From positions 1 to 64,000 of the IMG/VR virus record IMGVR_UViG_3300010373_000045: 64,000 nt of DNA, one strand, 5' to 3'. This stretch comes from a virus. Below, piece after piece: positions 33,557-42,136 of this stretch (positions are counted from its first letter, which is position 1; each line of letters begins with the position of its first letter). Under the pieces are notes generated by a model. The model was not told where the DNA came from. It saw only the letters and a program-made list of their open reading frames with translations, and made no database searches. The position numbers and the translations under genes were made by a program.

Positions 33557-34019
33557 CACCAGCGACTCGGTTGTTTTTTTTTGTTTCTAGTGTTACCGGT
33601 TCAAGCAGCTTTTTGAATTTCTCGGGAACCATTGAAGGCGGCAATACAATAATGCGTTCCGGAAATTGCAACGTGCCTCGTGTTTGGCACAATTTTACTT
33701 TTTGAGCGCTCCAATCATCATCGACGCCCCACACGGTAATCTTCCAGTTGGAATCGCCGGAGTAGCCTTTACGTTCCCATTTGATATTTAGTACCTTGCC
33801 GATACGCAATCCCGCGCAGCGTCCTAGCGCGTGCCCATAGGAAATAAATGCTCCGGTAGTGATAGGAGTCCCGCATTTATCTTTTGGAATTTTTGTTGTT
33901 TGGTCTGCTAAACATTCGGGATAGTCTTCGGTTTGGGTTGGATGCAGTCCACACTTTTTACATCGGTTGTAAGGATGATCAGCCGGCCTGTTTCCGTTTG
34001 CTTCGAATTGATGGCTCAT
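33543..34019 (-). CDS. zinc-containing hypothetical protein
   Basis: 158 residues. N-terminal HxxxxxNRCKKCGLHPTQTED gives a small zinc site; the C-terminal half is beta-rich (IGKVLNIKWE then WKITVWGVDDDWSAQ). Overlaps the FkbM gene by 14 bases. Confidence 0.6.
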   Translation of the reverse strand: MSHQFEANGNRPADHPYNRCKKCGLHPTQTEDYPECLADQTTKIPKDKCGTPITTGAFISYGHALGRCAGLRIGKVLNIKWERKGYSGDSNWKITVWGVDDDWSAQKVKLCQTRGTLQFPERIIVLPPSMVPEKFKKLLEPVTLETKKNNRVAGDDVS

Positions 34020-34033
34020 ACGCTATTCTGTTT

Positions 34034-34525
34034 CTATTGGATATTTGTGACAACTTGGCCGCGCTCGATCTTGACGGTGATTTCCCTGTCATCAATCGGT
34101 TCCCAGCCATTTGTCAGAATGAAATCTTCGACCGCTTGGCGTAACACATAAACTCGCTCGCGGCCGTCCGCTGTGCGCAAATACATCTCCCTGAATTTTG
34201 TCGGCCAGTATTTTAAGAAGAAAAGCCGTTGGGCTTGTTCGTTCGTTAGTCCGAATTGATGTCTGGCGAAGTGAAAGATATTTAAGAACGGCATACTCCG
34301 GTCTTCGTCATGACGGAAATTGTCGTAAAGTTCGATGTCATCTTGAGCATCGGCGCTTAACGCCAGATAACATTCGCCGGCAATACAGCACACGGTTTTA
34401 CATGACGCCCCGGATAACCGTTGAAAGAACCCGCGGGGTTCCACGTAAATGCTGGCGGTAATATCAAAGCGTTCCGGATCTCGTTCCAGCCGATTTACGA
34501 TCTGCCAAAGAAGTGCTGTGTTCAT
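34034..34525 (-). CDS. hypothetical protein of the CGTxCCIxG family
   Basis: 163 residues. CKTVCCIAGECYLAL near residue 42 and the aromatic pattern around LFFLKYWPTKFREMY match the product of 4064-4543. Same family in two operons of opposite strand. Confidence 0.65.
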   Translation of the reverse strand: MNTALLWQIVNRLERDPERFDITASIYVEPRGFFQRLSGASCKTVCCIAGECYLALSADAQDDIELYDNFRHDEDRSMPFLNIFHFARHQFGLTNEQAQRLFFLKYWPTKFREMYLRTADGRERVYVLRQAVEDFILTNGWEPIDDREITVKIERGQVVTNIQ

Positions 34526-34689
34526 TTGTTTTTCCTTTCGAGTGTTGCAATTGGAAATACTCCACTGTGCTCAATATTATCGGCACCGAACCAAACTGTT
34601 TTTACATAATCCGGAGAAACAGAAGATACCGTCATTAACGGGCCGCCGCTCCTTAAACAGACGATATCGCCAACCGTTATATTTTTCAT
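34522..34689 (-). CDS. YodC-like (DUF2158) protein
   Basis: 55 residues: VGDIVCLRSGGPLMTVSSVS then VKTVWFGADN and FPIATLE, the complete DUF2158/YodC signature ('GDVVxLKSGGPxMTV...WF...'). A small SH3-like fold of unknown role, common in proteobacteria and their phages. Confidence 0.8.
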   Translation of the reverse strand: MKNITVGDIVCLRSGGPLMTVSSVSPDYVKTVWFGADNIEHSGVFPIATLERKNK

Positions 34690-35282
34690 GATTTCTTTTT
34701 TGGCTCCAGTTTTCCGCGGATAGAATCGCGTACCGCTCGAACCAGTGGAGGGTCTATTTCTTTCGTGATCTGTCCGGAGCCGCCACAATCCTCGCAAACC
34801 GATGTTTGCACGCTAGGCTCAAAATACTCTTGGAGAAGTTGCGTGCCGGCTACAATTGACTTTTCAATTGCCGTGCGATGAGCGATTTGTTCATTTAGGA
34901 TGGTTACCGCTTTACTTTCAATTTCTCTTTTGATGGATATAAATTCTTGATCGTCCGATTTCGCGATAGCCGCCGTTCTGTCATCCAGCATTTGGATAGC
35001 AGCCAGGATCCTGGCCTCGCGCATAACATCGTTATCTTCAGACGATTTCGCAACCTGCGCGAGTTTCATTGTGACAGCAGAAAACTCAGCCTTAAATACT
35101 GTTGTGATCCCGCTTAACATTGAATCGATCGTCGGACCACGCATGTCGATTGCTTGTTTTATTTCCTTGAACTGTTCCGATAGAGAATAAGCCCACCTAC
35201 AGAGCGTGATGATAGCTGCCCCAAGGCAACAGACCAGCAACATGAGAATCAAAATGGACGCTTGTAATTCACCGGGAGTCAT
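34686..35282 (-). CDS. membrane-anchored coiled-coil zinc protein
   Basis: 198 residues. One transmembrane helix (8-30), a long coiled coil (35-150) and a C-terminal CEDCGGSGQ knuckle. Architecture like a membrane-tethered scaffold; function unknown. Confidence 0.65.
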   Translation of the reverse strand: MTPGELQASILILMLLVCCLGAAIITLCRWAYSLSEQFKEIKQAIDMRGPTIDSMLSGITTVFKAEFSAVTMKLAQVAKSSEDNDVMREARILAAIQMLDDRTAAIAKSDDQEFISIKREIESKAVTILNEQIAHRTAIEKSIVAGTQLLQEYFEPSVQTSVCEDCGGSGQITKEIDPPLVRAVRDSIRGKLEPKKKS

Positions 35283-35303
35283 TTTTCACCTCAAAATACT
35301 TCT

Positions 35304-35684
35304 TCATACGAAAGTCACTTTCACGTTGTGCTTGGCGAAGATAGTGCGGATTTCAAATTCGCGTTTACGCTCAAAATCCGCGTGCTCAACCGCCGAATAT
35401 AACTCAGGATTAATTTCGTCGTTAATGTCCATTAGTTTTCCTGCATTTCGCGACGAGCGAAGACCACATGAGTTGCCGTCTATGAGCCAAGCTGGTACTT
35501 TGCTTTTTTTAGCGACACCCTGTGGCGTTAAGTGTTCCTGAATGTCGGCTATGGAAAATCCGCACGCGCGTAAATAAATTCCCAAACAGCACTCTTTGCC
35601 ATCACATGTGCGATGGAGTGTGCTGTTCTTTTCGCCTCGGAGCCATTTTGTACGCTTGATTACAAATGATTTTACGTTTCTCAT
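35304..35684 (-). CDS. phage protein with GKECCLGIYL motif
   Basis: 126 residues. RTCDGKECCLGIYLRACGFS is the '(K)xCCLG(V/I)' motif of a widespread small phage protein family; HLTPQGVAKKSKVPAWLIDG and NDEIN follow as expected. Function unknown. ATGA overlap with the upstream gene. Confidence 0.65.
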   Translation of the reverse strand: MRNVKSFVIKRTKWLRGEKNSTLHRTCDGKECCLGIYLRACGFSIADIQEHLTPQGVAKKSKVPAWLIDGNSCGLRSSRNAGKLMDINDEINPELYSAVEHADFERKREFEIRTIFAKHNVKVTFV

Positions 35685-36064
35685 GGTTTTTGCGAGTTAT
35701 CCATTGGTATCCGCAGAGTTTTATTCCTGTTTTCAACCATAAATTCGAGAATGCGAAAACAGGCGTCCTCCGAACCAGGTCCGCCAGTCGGGACATCCAT
35801 CCAAATTGTGCCGTTAGTCGGAGACGCCCAAACTACCGTAACCGGTTTATTGCCGGCATTCAGTTCATGATAGATGCTATTAAGAAAGTAAGTCGTGTTA
35901 TCTGTTTTCAGGTTTTCCGAAGGATAGTCGTCGGCGGTTCGCACTAAATCACCAAGACTAATTTCCGTTTGCCCCATTTGAGAATTGGCTGGATCGATGG
36001 CAATCTTCGCTTTTTGATCCGGATAGCACTTATCCAAAAATTCAGCGACCGTTTTGAGATTCAT
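35681..36064 (-). CDS. hypothetical protein
   Basis: 127 residues; first gene of the minus-strand accessory operon, reading away from the packaging genes. Mixed alpha/beta. Its stop overlaps the next start. The 93-base gap to 36158 must hold divergent promoters, though I see no strong consensus there apart from TTGACT on the minus strand. Confidence 0.65.
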   Translation of the reverse strand: MNLKTVAEFLDKCYPDQKAKIAIDPANSQMGQTEISLGDLVRTADDYPSENLKTDNTTYFLNSIYHELNAGNKPVTVVWASPTNGTIWMDVPTGGPGSEDACFRILEFMVENRNKTLRIPMDNSQKP

Positions 36065-36157
36065 TTCCTATATAAGTCCTTGGAATGCGCAGGATAGTAT
36101 CACAAGTCAAGCAAAAATATCCTGTTATTTCCGTTTGTGCGTTTTTTTTGTTAATGC

Positions 36158-36400
36158 TTGCCCGTGGCATACAAATACAACAAGCGCTATCCAACTGCCG
36201 GCAACCCGAACTGGAAGAAAGGCGTGAGCGCCAACCCCTCCACAATGTTCAAGCCCGGACAGAGTGGAAATCTTAAAGGCAGACCGCGGCGCGGACTGCA
36301 CAGGCGACCAGGCATTCGCTTCTGGAGACGCAAAGCCTTGAATAGCGCGGAAATGTTGAAACTTATGAGAGAGATCTATGGCAACCAAGGGCTCGTTTAA
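36158..36400 (+). CDS. DUF5681-like protein, upstream of terminase
   Basis: 80 residues from TTG (GTG at 36164 also fits). MFKPGQSGNLKGRPRR near residue 29 is the DUF5681 motif often found just before terminase genes. Basic, probably DNA-binding. Confidence 0.65.
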   Translation: MPVAYKYNKRYPTAGNPNWKKGVSANPSTMFKPGQSGNLKGRPRRGLHRRPGIRFWRRKALNSAEMLKLMREIYGNQGLV

Positions 36401-36875
36401 AACAGGACATCCATTTGTCGGTAAACCGCGTACCGTAGGCGTCGGCGCGCAAACCGCTCGTCTCTTGGTCGACGAATACCGTATTGCCTTGCTTGAACCA
36501 GCGCATCCTCAGATTTTACGTGAACTGCGCCTTCCCGCTGGCACTACCTGGGCTCGAGTCATCGCGTTACAGAGAATCAAAGCGGCCATTATGACCGATA
36601 GCCGCGGCACCCTTGCCGCTAAAGAGCTCCGCGAAGCTACTGAAGGAAAAGCTGTGGCTCGTTTTGAAGTATCGCAGGGTGAAAAGGTTTCGTTCGACTT
36701 TAATGTGAAGTTTGTTCAGCGTAAACCGCCCGAAATGAAGACGATCGAGGTGATTGACGTTCCCCAATTGCCAGAAGCACCGCCGGCGACCATCGGCGAT
36801 GCATTAGGACAAATTCAAGAGGCTTCGCAAGCTCAACCGATTATGGTTGTAGACGAAGAAAAAAAAGATGGCTGA
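36378..36875 (+). CDS. probable terminase small subunit
   Basis: 165 residues. N-terminus KGSFKTGHPFVGKPR is like a degenerate DUF5681 motif; a helical core (residues 45-100) and an acidic, Pro-rich tail follow. Position directly before the large terminase, with an 8-base overlap, is the main evidence. Confidence 0.6.
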   Translation: MATKGSFKTGHPFVGKPRTVGVGAQTARLLVDEYRIALLEPAHPQILRELRLPAGTTWARVIALQRIKAAIMTDSRGTLAAKELREATEGKAVARFEVSQGEKVSFDFNVKFVQRKPPEMKTIEVIDVPQLPEAPPATIGDALGQIQEASQAQPIMVVDEEKKDG

Positions 36876-38487
36876 TGACGTCTACCGCGTAAAAATCGAT
36901 TGCGAAATTATTCTGCCGGAACCCCACGACAAGCAAAAACTCTTTATCGATAAACGCTATGACCCTTACGGTCTATGCGAAAAAAAGTTTCGTATGATCC
37001 TCGCCGGCCGACGTTCCGGCAAAACTGCCGGTGTCGCTATTCAAGCTGTTCTTGCATTCCTCGATGGTAAGCGCGTCTTATATGCCGCTCCTACCGCCGA
37101 ACAAATCGATTCGTTTTGGTCAGAAGTCAAAAAGGCTTTGCACAATCTTTTTACGGATGAACGCTATAAAAGCCTGTTCTATATCCTGGACGGCGCCAAT
37201 GACCATCTCATCGAATTGCGTACCCCGGATATCGATCCTACCGAACAGCGGTCGCAACGCATCAAGTGCAAAACCGCGTTCAACGCGGATACCCTCCGCG
37301 GTGATCGCGCCGACCTGTTGATCCTTGAAGAATTTAGCATGATGAATGAAGACACTTTGGATAAGTGCGGCTACCCCCTCATCATCGATACGAACGGCGA
37401 CCTGATTATCATTTTCACCCCGCCCGATCCCTTCCATCGGTCCGCCGTCTGCAAAGCCAAGGATCCACGTCATGCCATGAAAATGTTTAAGCAGCGCAAA
37501 TCCGATCCCAACTGGCTCTGTTTGCATTACACCATGTACGACAACCCGTATATCTCAGAAGCCGGCCGCGAGTTCGCTAAAGCCAACATGACCCCTTTGG
37601 CCTATCGCCAAGAAATCCTCGCGCAGGAAATGGACGAAGTACCAGGCGCACTACTCGACCGTAAAAGCATTGAAAAAACCCGCGTTACCCCAGTAGATGT
37701 TCCAGCCTTAAAACGTATCGTTGTCGGTGTGGACCCCAGCGGCTCTACTACCACCGAATGCGGTATCGTCGTCGCTGGTCTCGGTGAAGATGATCATGTC
37801 TATATCCTCCAAGACAATTCCGTGCTCTCCACCCCGGAGGGGTGGGCTTCCGCCGCCGTCTCCTCGTATCACTCCAGCCAAGCCGATTGCATCAGCGTCG
37901 AAACAAACTTCGGTGGCGATATGTGTAAATCTACAATCTATAACGTCGATCAAAATGTTCCCGTTCGCGAAGTTCATGCCAGCCGCGGTAAATATGCCCG
38001 CGCGGAACCTATCGCCGTCCTCTTCCAACAAAAACGTTGTCATATCGTCGGTGAAATGCCTCAACTCGAGGATGAATGGTGCTCCTATGTACCCGGTACT
38101 ACACGATCTCCAAATCGTTATGACGCCTGCGTTTGGGCTGCTACCGAATTAACCGGCGGTGGGCAATATGGATTACTTGAATGGGGAAAACAAATGAAAG
38201 AATCGGGATTGACCGCAAATGAGATCATAAACCGTTCAGGAAATTTTAATGCCGCCGCCCTGTCTGACGAAAAAAACATCGAGAAAATTCCGAGCGAGAA
38301 TATGGCTGCGGTCGCTACAAACGATCAGACGCCGGGATGCAAAAAATGCGGTTGCAATATTTTACATCCAGTTGGCGGTGGAGGATATCGCTGCGCCGCG
38401 TGTGGTGATCAAGCGCAGCTCGCAGATTTAAAACAGCGAGCATTATCCTCGATCAAAAAAGTTTCCGGCCGAATATTTTCTCGGTAG
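36868..38487 (+). CDS. terL: terminase large subunit
   Basis: 539 residues. Walker A LAGRRSGKT (45-53), Walker B DLLILEE (149-155), coupling motif around IIIFTPPDP, and the nuclease start VVGVDPSGSTTTECGIVVAG. The ATPase packages DNA through the portal and the RNaseH-fold domain cuts concatemers. The C-terminus carries an added zinc ribbon (CKKCGCNILH then CAACGDQA). 20 kb separate it from the portal, an unusually long gap filled by replication genes. Confidence 0.92.
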   Translation: MADDVYRVKIDCEIILPEPHDKQKLFIDKRYDPYGLCEKKFRMILAGRRSGKTAGVAIQAVLAFLDGKRVLYAAPTAEQIDSFWSEVKKALHNLFTDERYKSLFYILDGANDHLIELRTPDIDPTEQRSQRIKCKTAFNADTLRGDRADLLILEEFSMMNEDTLDKCGYPLIIDTNGDLIIIFTPPDPFHRSAVCKAKDPRHAMKMFKQRKSDPNWLCLHYTMYDNPYISEAGREFAKANMTPLAYRQEILAQEMDEVPGALLDRKSIEKTRVTPVDVPALKRIVVGVDPSGSTTTECGIVVAGLGEDDHVYILQDNSVLSTPEGWASAAVSSYHSSQADCISVETNFGGDMCKSTIYNVDQNVPVREVHASRGKYARAEPIAVLFQQKRCHIVGEMPQLEDEWCSYVPGTTRSPNRYDACVWAATELTGGGQYGLLEWGKQMKESGLTANEIINRSGNFNAAALSDEKNIEKIPSENMAAVATNDQTPGCKKCGCNILHPVGGGGYRCAACGDQAQLADLKQRALSSIKKVSGRIFSR

Positions 38488-38519
38488 CATTTGTTCTTGC
38501 ATCGCGCGATGGTGAGCGC

Positions 38520-38696
38520 ATGCAACTGATCCATTTAGACTGTCCAGCAAAAAGAGATGGCGAATGGAAGTCGCCTGAATTTGAAGGCGTAAAAGTTTTC
38601 CAAGGATTCGCCTGGCACTTAGAATGTCCTGAGTGTCACATGCGTATTGCTGTTTGCCTTTTGAAAGATCCGAAGTGGGTGCTAAAATCAGCCTAA
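38520..38696 (+). CDS. small Cys-rich protein after terminase
   Basis: 58 residues. CPECHMRIAVC and an upstream Cys8 suggest a zinc site; Trp-rich centre (GFAWHLECPECH). No clear Shine-Dalgarno. Unknown. Confidence 0.55.
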   Translation: MQLIHLDCPAKRDGEWKSPEFEGVKVFQGFAWHLECPECHMRIAVCLLKDPKWVLKSA

Positions 38697-38977
38697 GTGA
38701 CTGGGAAATCGCGGCTAATATTTATACAGAATGCCGTTAGACGCGCCGGTTCTGCATAAACGACTGCGTTTTCCGAGGTAAGTCCTGTGGAATCAATAAA
38801 CGCAACATAATAATTAGTAGAAGACGCGGATTTGTTTAGGTTGAAATCCAGTTCAATTTTTCCATGCGGATTTTGTTGATACCCCGAGCTTGGTACCCCA
38901 CTGCTGCCACGTAAGGCGATCTGGACGCCGGCCAGGTGGTAACTGCTGCAACCAGGTGCAACGGCTTTGGATTTCAA
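38693..38977 (-). CDS. possible small beta-rich protein, doubtful
   Basis: 94-codon open frame from TTG. The part KIELDFNLNKSASSTNYYVA then FIDSTGLTSENAVVYAEPAR reads like a real beta-sandwich, but an upstream ATG (about 38989) is in another frame, so this may be a frame-shifted remnant. Overlaps the plus-strand gene end by 4 bases. Confidence 0.3.
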   Translation of the reverse strand: MKSKAVAPGCSSYHLAGVQIALRGSSGVPSSGYQQNPHGKIELDFNLNKSASSTNYYVAFIDSTGLTSENAVVYAEPARLTAFCINISRDFPVT

Positions 38978-39175
38978 AGTTGTTCATCTATCAGCACAGC
39001 GAATAAAAAGCGAATGTTGTCCGATAGAAAATATTAATGCGCAGACCGTCTAGGTATTTGGAATTTGAATGCTGATTTATCTTTACAAAGTTACCGTCTA
39101 ACCTCATAATGTCTTAGTAGCGCAAACGTGCAAGCCCGATCAAAGCACAACGCGCCACAACGAAAGCGAGACACA

Positions 39176-39394
39176 ATGAAAGCAACCAAGAAAGCAACGA
39201 AACCCGCCTCCACACTCACAAAGACTCAGTTAAACCTAACCCGTACCTTCGCTGCTCTGCGCGCCCACACCAACAAGACGTTCCAAAAAGAGCGCTCGCC
39301 GAAGGAACGCGCCGCGCAAACCAAGCGCTTGACGCAATTTGTCAACGCACATCGTTCGTTGCCCGCCGTACAGCGTTACCTACAGGCGGCCTAG
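39176..39394 (+). CDS. small basic protein
   Basis: 72 residues from ATG 39176 (an upstream GTG adds 16). Lys/Arg/Ala-rich helical protein (MKATKKATKPASTLTKTQLN). Followed directly by a very strong terminator, so it is a single-gene or end-of-operon transcript. Histone-like in composition; DNA binding is a guess. Confidence 0.55.
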   Translation: MKATKKATKPASTLTKTQLNLTRTFAALRAHTNKTFQKERSPKERAAQTKRLTQFVNAHRSLPAVQRYLQAA

Positions 39395-39404
39395 TCGCCT
39401 CCCT

Positions 39405-39445
39405 AATCGCGCGATACGCTAACCCGTATCGCGCGATTTTTTTTT
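39405..39445 (+). terminator. strong rho-independent terminator
   Basis: AATCGCGCGATACG pairs perfectly with CGTATCGCGCGATT around a 6-base loop, followed by a run of nine T. 14-bp stem. Confidence 0.9.
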
Positions 39446-39474
39446 AGACTCTAATCGAAAGCGAGGCACCAACA

Positions 39475-39681
39475 ATGCAAACCGTAATTTCGCTTCTTGC
39501 CAGTCTTTTCGTTCCCACACTTCCGGCTATCGCAATCGCGCTACTTTGCACATTCTTTATTTTCCTCATCGCGTTTCTATACCGCGATAAGGCGATACAG
39601 AATTTCGCTTCTACTCTTTTCCTTATCGAAGCATTTTATTTCATGGCAACGCTAACCGCGTATTTAAACCGCAACATCTAA
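39475..39681 (+). CDS. small membrane protein
   Basis: 68 residues, hydrophobic segments at about 3-36 and 45-62. Good start ATG after GCGAGGCACCAACA. Part of a region whose base use (CGCG-rich, Arg and Thr codons ACG/CGC) differs from its neighbours. Confidence 0.6.
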   Translation: MQTVISLLASLFVPTLPAIAIALLCTFFIFLIAFLYRDKAIQNFASTLFLIEAFYFMATLTAYLNRNI

Positions 39682-39713
39682 CCGCGCGAACGCGCAGAAA
39701 GGTAAGATTCAAG

Positions 39714-40313
39714 ATGCGCAGACCGGACAAGACACGCATTCTAAAGAGACGCGCCGCGTTCTTACTCCAATATGTCAGCGAAGATACGTTTATTCCTACA
39801 AACGACACAGAGGAACCAACAGACACTCGCCTCAACATCGCAGAAAATTTTATCGAAACACACCTGTCGGACAATTCCGCGAATAAGGAACAAAACTTCA
39901 CCGTGGAAACACTCCAAACCATTTTTGATTTTGCGTTCAACGCGGCTAAATACTTCACGCGCAAACCACGCAAGACGCGCAGACTCGCCACACAAAAACA
40001 ACAAACCGAAACCTTCCATGTCGAAATTCCGTCAGACCGATCGGTTGGAATTTTCGGCGGACACGAAACACACACGCTATCAACAGACAAAATAACGCCA
40101 GAATTTAGCTACGCTTTTTGTAAATTCCTGTCCGAATTTTTTGACGTACCAGACACAAACGTTCTAACCGACAAACAATACCGCGAACATCTGCGCGCCG
40201 AAACAAAACAGGAACGCGAATTAAATAAACTAGAACGCGCCGCGAATCATAAACGGCGCTTAACTGGTCGCCGGATTCGCCGTAACCGCAAGGTTGGTTA
40301 TATTGCCGTTTAA
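39714..40313 (+). CDS. hypothetical protein
   Basis: 199 residues preceded by AAAGGTAAGATTCAAG. Highly charged: Arg/Lys-rich N- and C-termini, acidic Thr-rich middle. Helical FDFAFNAAKYF and FSYAFCKFLSEFF repeats suggest two similar helical segments. Unknown. Confidence 0.6.
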   Translation: MRRPDKTRILKRRAAFLLQYVSEDTFIPTNDTEEPTDTRLNIAENFIETHLSDNSANKEQNFTVETLQTIFDFAFNAAKYFTRKPRKTRRLATQKQQTETFHVEIPSDRSVGIFGGHETHTLSTDKITPEFSYAFCKFLSEFFDVPDTNVLTDKQYREHLRAETKQERELNKLERAANHKRRLTGRRIRRNRKVGYIAV

Positions 40314-40385
40314 CTTCTAACCGCGTTCAAAATGCGTAGCACGAACCAAACGCAAACGCGCCGCAGGTCCTGAAAGGTAACGCCA

Positions 40386-40598
40386 ATGTTGAATCCTACG
40401 TATACGAAATTGCTGGAAACGATTCGGGAATCCGTAAACGCCATTGCAGATAATTCGCTTTCTGAATTTGAAGTGATCGCTATAGACGCGCACACGTCAC
40501 CGATGGCGCGTTATTACGAAGTGGAACGCGCGAGAGAACAAGCAACGCGCGTAATCGCTTTTGTTGATGCATCGCGGCCTCGCCGTAAGCCGAATTAA
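40386..40598 (+). CDS. hypothetical protein
   Basis: 70 residues, AAAGGTAAC upstream, the same leader phrase as the gene at 39714. Helical; begins MLNPTYTKLLETIRESVNAI. Terminator follows. Confidence 0.6.
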   Translation: MLNPTYTKLLETIRESVNAIADNSLSEFEVIAIDAHTSPMARYYEVERAREQATRVIAFVDASRPRRKPN

Positions 40599-40613
40599 AA
40601 AAATCCTTCCGGT

Positions 40614-40655
40614 AATCGCGGTCACCAATTCAACGGTGGCCGCGATTTTTTTTTT
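40614..40655 (+). terminator. strong rho-independent terminator
   Basis: AATCGCGGTCACC pairs with GGTGGCCGCGATT (one G-T) with an 8-base loop and nine T. Its stem arms share AATCGCG/CGCGATT with the terminator at 39405, suggesting common origin. Confidence 0.88.
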
Positions 40656-41425
40656 CCACAAAAATTATTTGGTTGTGATGTGGTGTGGCTTGTGGTGGTG
40701 TGGTGGGTGTGGTTCCGCGGTGGGTGGCGAAGGTCCGGCGAAAACTTTTGAGTGGTGGCGCCCCGGTTTACCGGGGTAGCGGTACTAGGTTTTTAAAATA
40801 AAAATTCGGTTTCGGTTTAGGATTTAGAATTTTTTATGGATCCGTTCTAGGAAGAGCTGGGCGAGCATAGAGAGGTTGATCGGAGAACTGAGAGTTATTC
40901 ATAAAAACATTCTAATTCAGTTGGAGGATTTTGATTGTGGGATTACAGGGAGGTTGGCAAGAGGGCAGATTTAGGGCAGATTTAGTCATTAGAGGCTCCA
41001 GGAGCGATTTTGGTAAGGTCTTAGCCACTTTACCCGATCCAGGTCCGAAGAACGGCTCACAGGCTGGTTTGTGATTGAATACCGTATATTCCTTAGAACA
41101 GCTTAGGCAATTAAAGTAGGTTAATTAATTCGAATGCGTATAGCTTTAAAAGCAGTTCTCTGTTTCTACTTCTCTCTTCTACTTCTACTTCTGTCTTGTT
41201 ACCTTAAGCGTAGCCGCGAGCGTACATTATTTGTAGCAAATCTGTAGCACTATCTGTAGCAAATACGTACAAAGCACTGAATATTGGTGTGTAAAAGGTG
41301 TGGATTAAGGGCATCTCAATGACATATGGTACGAAAAAAACACGAAAATTTGCCTTGAAACTACAAAAAACTACGTATAGAGTTTCGGCTCGTTCCTGTA
41401 AGGTGGTCACCGGAGTAAACTCCTC
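40656..41425. other. 770-base non-coding region, candidate replication origin
   Basis: No convincing gene. 40670-40735 is strongly G/T-biased on the plus strand (TGTGGTGTGG-like runs). A CCCCGG-TTTA-CCGGGG hairpin follows near 40761. 41157-41200 is a pyrimidine tract (CTTCTACTTCTACTTCTGTC). Three TGTAGCA iterons lie at about 41232-41262. The next gene encodes a replication-initiator-like protein, so an origin is likely here; direct proof is absent. Confidence 0.5.
41230..41268 (+). repeat. TGTAGCA iterons
   Basis: Three direct copies of CTGTAGCA-like sequence (TTGTAGCAAAT, CTGTAGCACTAT, CTGTAGCAAATA) with 11-13 base spacing, about one helical turn. Arrangement typical of initiator or regulator binding sites. 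Confidence 0.55.
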
Positions 41426-42136
41426 TTGAATCCTAAACTCGGTAGAAGAACTTGGCTTAAGTTATTTGCGGAAGAGTGGTTAACGGGCACAACGCGTCAC
41501 ACGATGTCGGGAGCGCAGCGAGCGTTTTGGGTTGATCTGATGGCAATGGCGGCCCGATCGCGGTTCCCGGGGGTGGTGGTAGCCGGCAAGGATGGCGATA
41601 CATTTGTCGGTTATCCGCTAAAAATCTACGAGGCATATGACGCAAAAGGTGAGATTGACGTTCTGGAAACCTTTGAACTTTTCCGGAAAGCAGACAAGAT
41701 TTTAGTCGAGATCACACACAAAGCACCTATTCCTCTCTACAAAATCACGATTTTAAACTGGGACAAATACCAATCGGAATACCAACGCACCAAAAAGTAC
41801 CGCCAACAGGAACTCCTTCCCCAGCCAATCTATTTTAAAGGGCAACGGCTCGAGATTACGGCCAGTGTTCATGAGTCTTTGAAACAGGCCTATCAAGGTC
41901 TGGACTTGGATGCTGAATATAAAAAGATGGACGCGTGGCTGGTTTCGAATCAGCGGACGTATCGCAATTATGGACGTTTCGCCAATAGCTGGCTGAGCCG
42001 CTATAAGGTGAATTTAAACGGAAACAGGAATGGAGGACGGAATGGATTCTCGCAAGAAGAGTATGACGACATCACGGACGCAAACCTCACCGCCGCGGGA
42101 CTTAAAAATAAAAGAAAGCCTGGTAATACTGGGTGA
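41426..42136 (+). CDS. replisome-organiser-like initiator protein
   Basis: 236 residues from TTG, GGAG 11 bases upstream. The N-terminal domain (residues 8-120) has the layout of phage replisome organisers: WLKLFAEEWL, SGAQRAFWVDLMAMAA, GY, then ITILNWDKYQSEYQRTKKYR, whose NWxKYQ phrase is a hallmark. The C-terminal part ends with a basic tail. Likely binds the adjoining iterons. The family call is by pattern only. Confidence 0.6.
   Translation: MNPKLGRRTWLKLFAEEWLTGTTRHTMSGAQRAFWVDLMAMAARSRFPGVVVAGKDGDTFVGYPLKIYEAYDAKGEIDVLETFELFRKADKILVEITHKAPIPLYKITILNWDKYQSEYQRTKKYRQQELLPQPIYFKGQRLEITASVHESLKQAYQGLDLDAEYKKMDAWLVSNQRTYRNYGRFANSWLSRYKVNLNGNRNGGRNGFSQEEYDDITDANLTAAGLKNKRKPGNTG

Noticed and set aside
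37708-38064. 118-codon minus-strand frame in the terminase gene
   Set aside because: Antisense to conserved nuclease motifs; shadow.
39405-40655. Mobile element framed by similar terminators
   Set aside because: The shared AATCGCG stems are short and not at element ends; no transposase.
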